A DNA stretch of 64,000 nt. Origin: Cyclobacteriaceae bacterium. Lineage in GTDB: Bacteria > Bacteroidota > Bacteroidia > Cytophagales > Cyclobacteriaceae. Shown here piece after piece: positions 63,349 through 64,000 of the stretch. How positions within the stretch are numbered: the stretch's first letter is position 1; the number at the start of each line of letters is the position of its first letter. The translations under genes were made by a program, and so were the position numbers. The stretch lies in the NCBI GenBank assembly GCA_016786585.1, contig JAEUUI010000007.1, positions 186,001 to 250,000 on the forward strand, in the 5' to 3' direction. The notes under the pieces are model-generated. The model was not told where the DNA came from, made no database searches, and worked only from the letters and a program-made list of their open reading frames with translations.

Positions 63349-64000
63349 ATGGAACGCGAGAAACTTGAAAGTATGCTCATCGATTACATCGATGGAAACC
63401 TGGAGGAGAAAGAACGCAAGCTTATTGAAGCAGCGCTGGAGCAGAATGAATCTGCCCGTGTGCTCTACCACCAGCTGAAAGAAGTGATGGTTAAAATGAG
63501 TGACGCTCCGAAACTGGAACCGGGTGATGCATTGAAAAGAAGTTTCGATCATTTTCTTGCCCAGGAGATTGCCAAGGTGCCAGAACGAAAATCCGTAAGC
63601 ATGGTACCGGTGTTTTACCGTATTGCCGCAGCAATTGTTTTGTTGATGGTAGTGGGCGTAGCATCATACTGGATCAGAAAAGATATGCAGAACGAGGCGC
63701 GGATGGCAGCAATGGAACGTGAGTTGGATGTCTACAAAAAACAGATGATGGGCTTGCTTGACAACGAATTTTCGCCAAGCCAGCGAATGCAGGGTGTTTC
63801 GGTTGCATATGAAATTAACAAGCCTGATGATGAGATTGTCCGCGTGCTGGTAAGCACATTGAATAATGACCCAAACACAAACGTACGGCTTGCCGCATTG
63901 GATGCACTGAGTCAGTTCTCAACCGAGAAAGGCGTTCGCAAGTCATTGATCGAGTCGCTTTCCACCCAAAAAGATCCGGTGGTTCAGATTGCGCTTATTC
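63349..64000 (+). CDS. Probable anti-sigma factor with HEAT-like repeats (cut by window edge)
   Basis: An open frame begins at 63349, two bases after the sigma-factor stop, and runs off the right edge (217 codons seen). Residues 1-50 are an acidic helical region like a zinc-less anti-sigma domain (MLIDYIDGNLEEKERKLIE). A single membrane helix lies at about 88-108 (VFYRIAAAIVLLMVVGVASY). The part beyond it includes HEAT-type helices (VRVLVSTLNNDPNTNVRLAA, LDALSQF). It should hold the sigma factor at the inner membrane until a signal arrives. The C-terminus is not seen. Confidence 0.8.
   Translation, partial: MEREKLESMLIDYIDGNLEEKERKLIEAALEQNESARVLYHQLKEVMVKMSDAPKLEPGDALKRSFDHFLAQEIAKVPERKSVSMVPVFYRIAAAIVLLMVVGVASYWIRKDMQNEARMAAMERELDVYKKQMMGLLDNEFSPSQRMQGVSVAYEINKPDDEIVRVLVSTLNNDPNTNVRLAALDALSQFSTEKGVRKSLIESLSTQKDPVVQIALI

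Noticed and set aside
1-64000. CRISPR arrays, prophage genes, integrases and insertion-sequence transposases
   Set aside because: No regularly spaced repeats and no recognisable integrase, phage structural gene or transposase were seen on either strand.

Overview
The window looks like chromosomal DNA of a Bacteroidota bacterium, most likely a Cytophagales-type gliding or soil/aquatic organism. The reasons are a SusC/SusD pair, two proteins with C-terminal type IX secretion (T9SS) sorting domains, many CSDD-type surface lipoproteins, promoter boxes of the Bacteroidota form TAnnTTTG, DUF6515, YiaA-type and LemA/DUF3137 proteins, and almost no Shine-Dalgarno sequences. The exact genus cannot be told from the sequence alone.

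Bases 1 to about 16.2 kb are a defence island that looks more AT-rich than the rest. A SIR2-like gene is cut by the left edge. Next comes one tightly packed minus-strand operon of twelve genes (13562 down to 219): a half-size HsdS, HsdM, Fic, full HsdS, two class III nucleotide cyclases, a Pycsar-type membrane effector, a DUF3010 protein, a Hanks-type protein kinase, a DUF2971 protein, HsdR and a YgjP-like metallopeptidase. A complete type I restriction-modification system is therefore wrapped around a Pycsar-like cyclic-pyrimidine signalling module plus kinase, DUF3010 and DUF2971 genes. A DUF4209 gene and a possible Nmad/PUA-like gene are read divergently from the same intergenic region. A tRNA-Lys gene marks the right border of the island; no integrase is visible.

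From 16.4 to 43.3 kb the content is ordinary chromosome: a TPR/SH3 membrane protein, penicillin-binding protein 1A, a PhyH oxygenase with a sugar transporter, a three-gene RND efflux operon, an ABC exporter with a Crp/Fnr regulator, a YiaA-like protein with a good Fnr-type palindrome in front of it, small secreted proteins and lipoproteins, two large FtsX/MacB-type permeases flanking a nucleoid-associated protein and a DUF1080 protein, LemA/DUF3137, and a TonB-domain lipoprotein.

From 43.5 to 59.6 kb lies a secretion and uptake locus: a 1,499-residue T9SS-sorted protein, a small membrane protein, a T9SS-sorted cyanophycinase-family peptidase with a second degenerate copy of its domain, SusC, SusD, two surface beta-propeller lipoproteins, a second secreted cyanophycinase-family peptidase, and a convergent secreted subtilisin-like protease. 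Together they suggest extracellular breakdown and SusCD-type import of a peptide or cyanophycin-like polymer.

From 59.6 kb to the end there are two tRNA-Leu genes, a GIY-YIG nuclease gene flanked by two direct copies of a palindrome-containing repeat that resembles a tRNA-Leu 3' end, an Rrf2 regulator followed by a 1-Cys peroxiredoxin, a DUF6515 protein, and an ECF sigma factor with its probable anti-sigma/HEAT-repeat partner, which is cut by the right edge. Several genes absent from simple ORF calls were added by reading the sequence: 1-128, 32058-32219, 43178-43345, 59780-59902 and 63349-64000.
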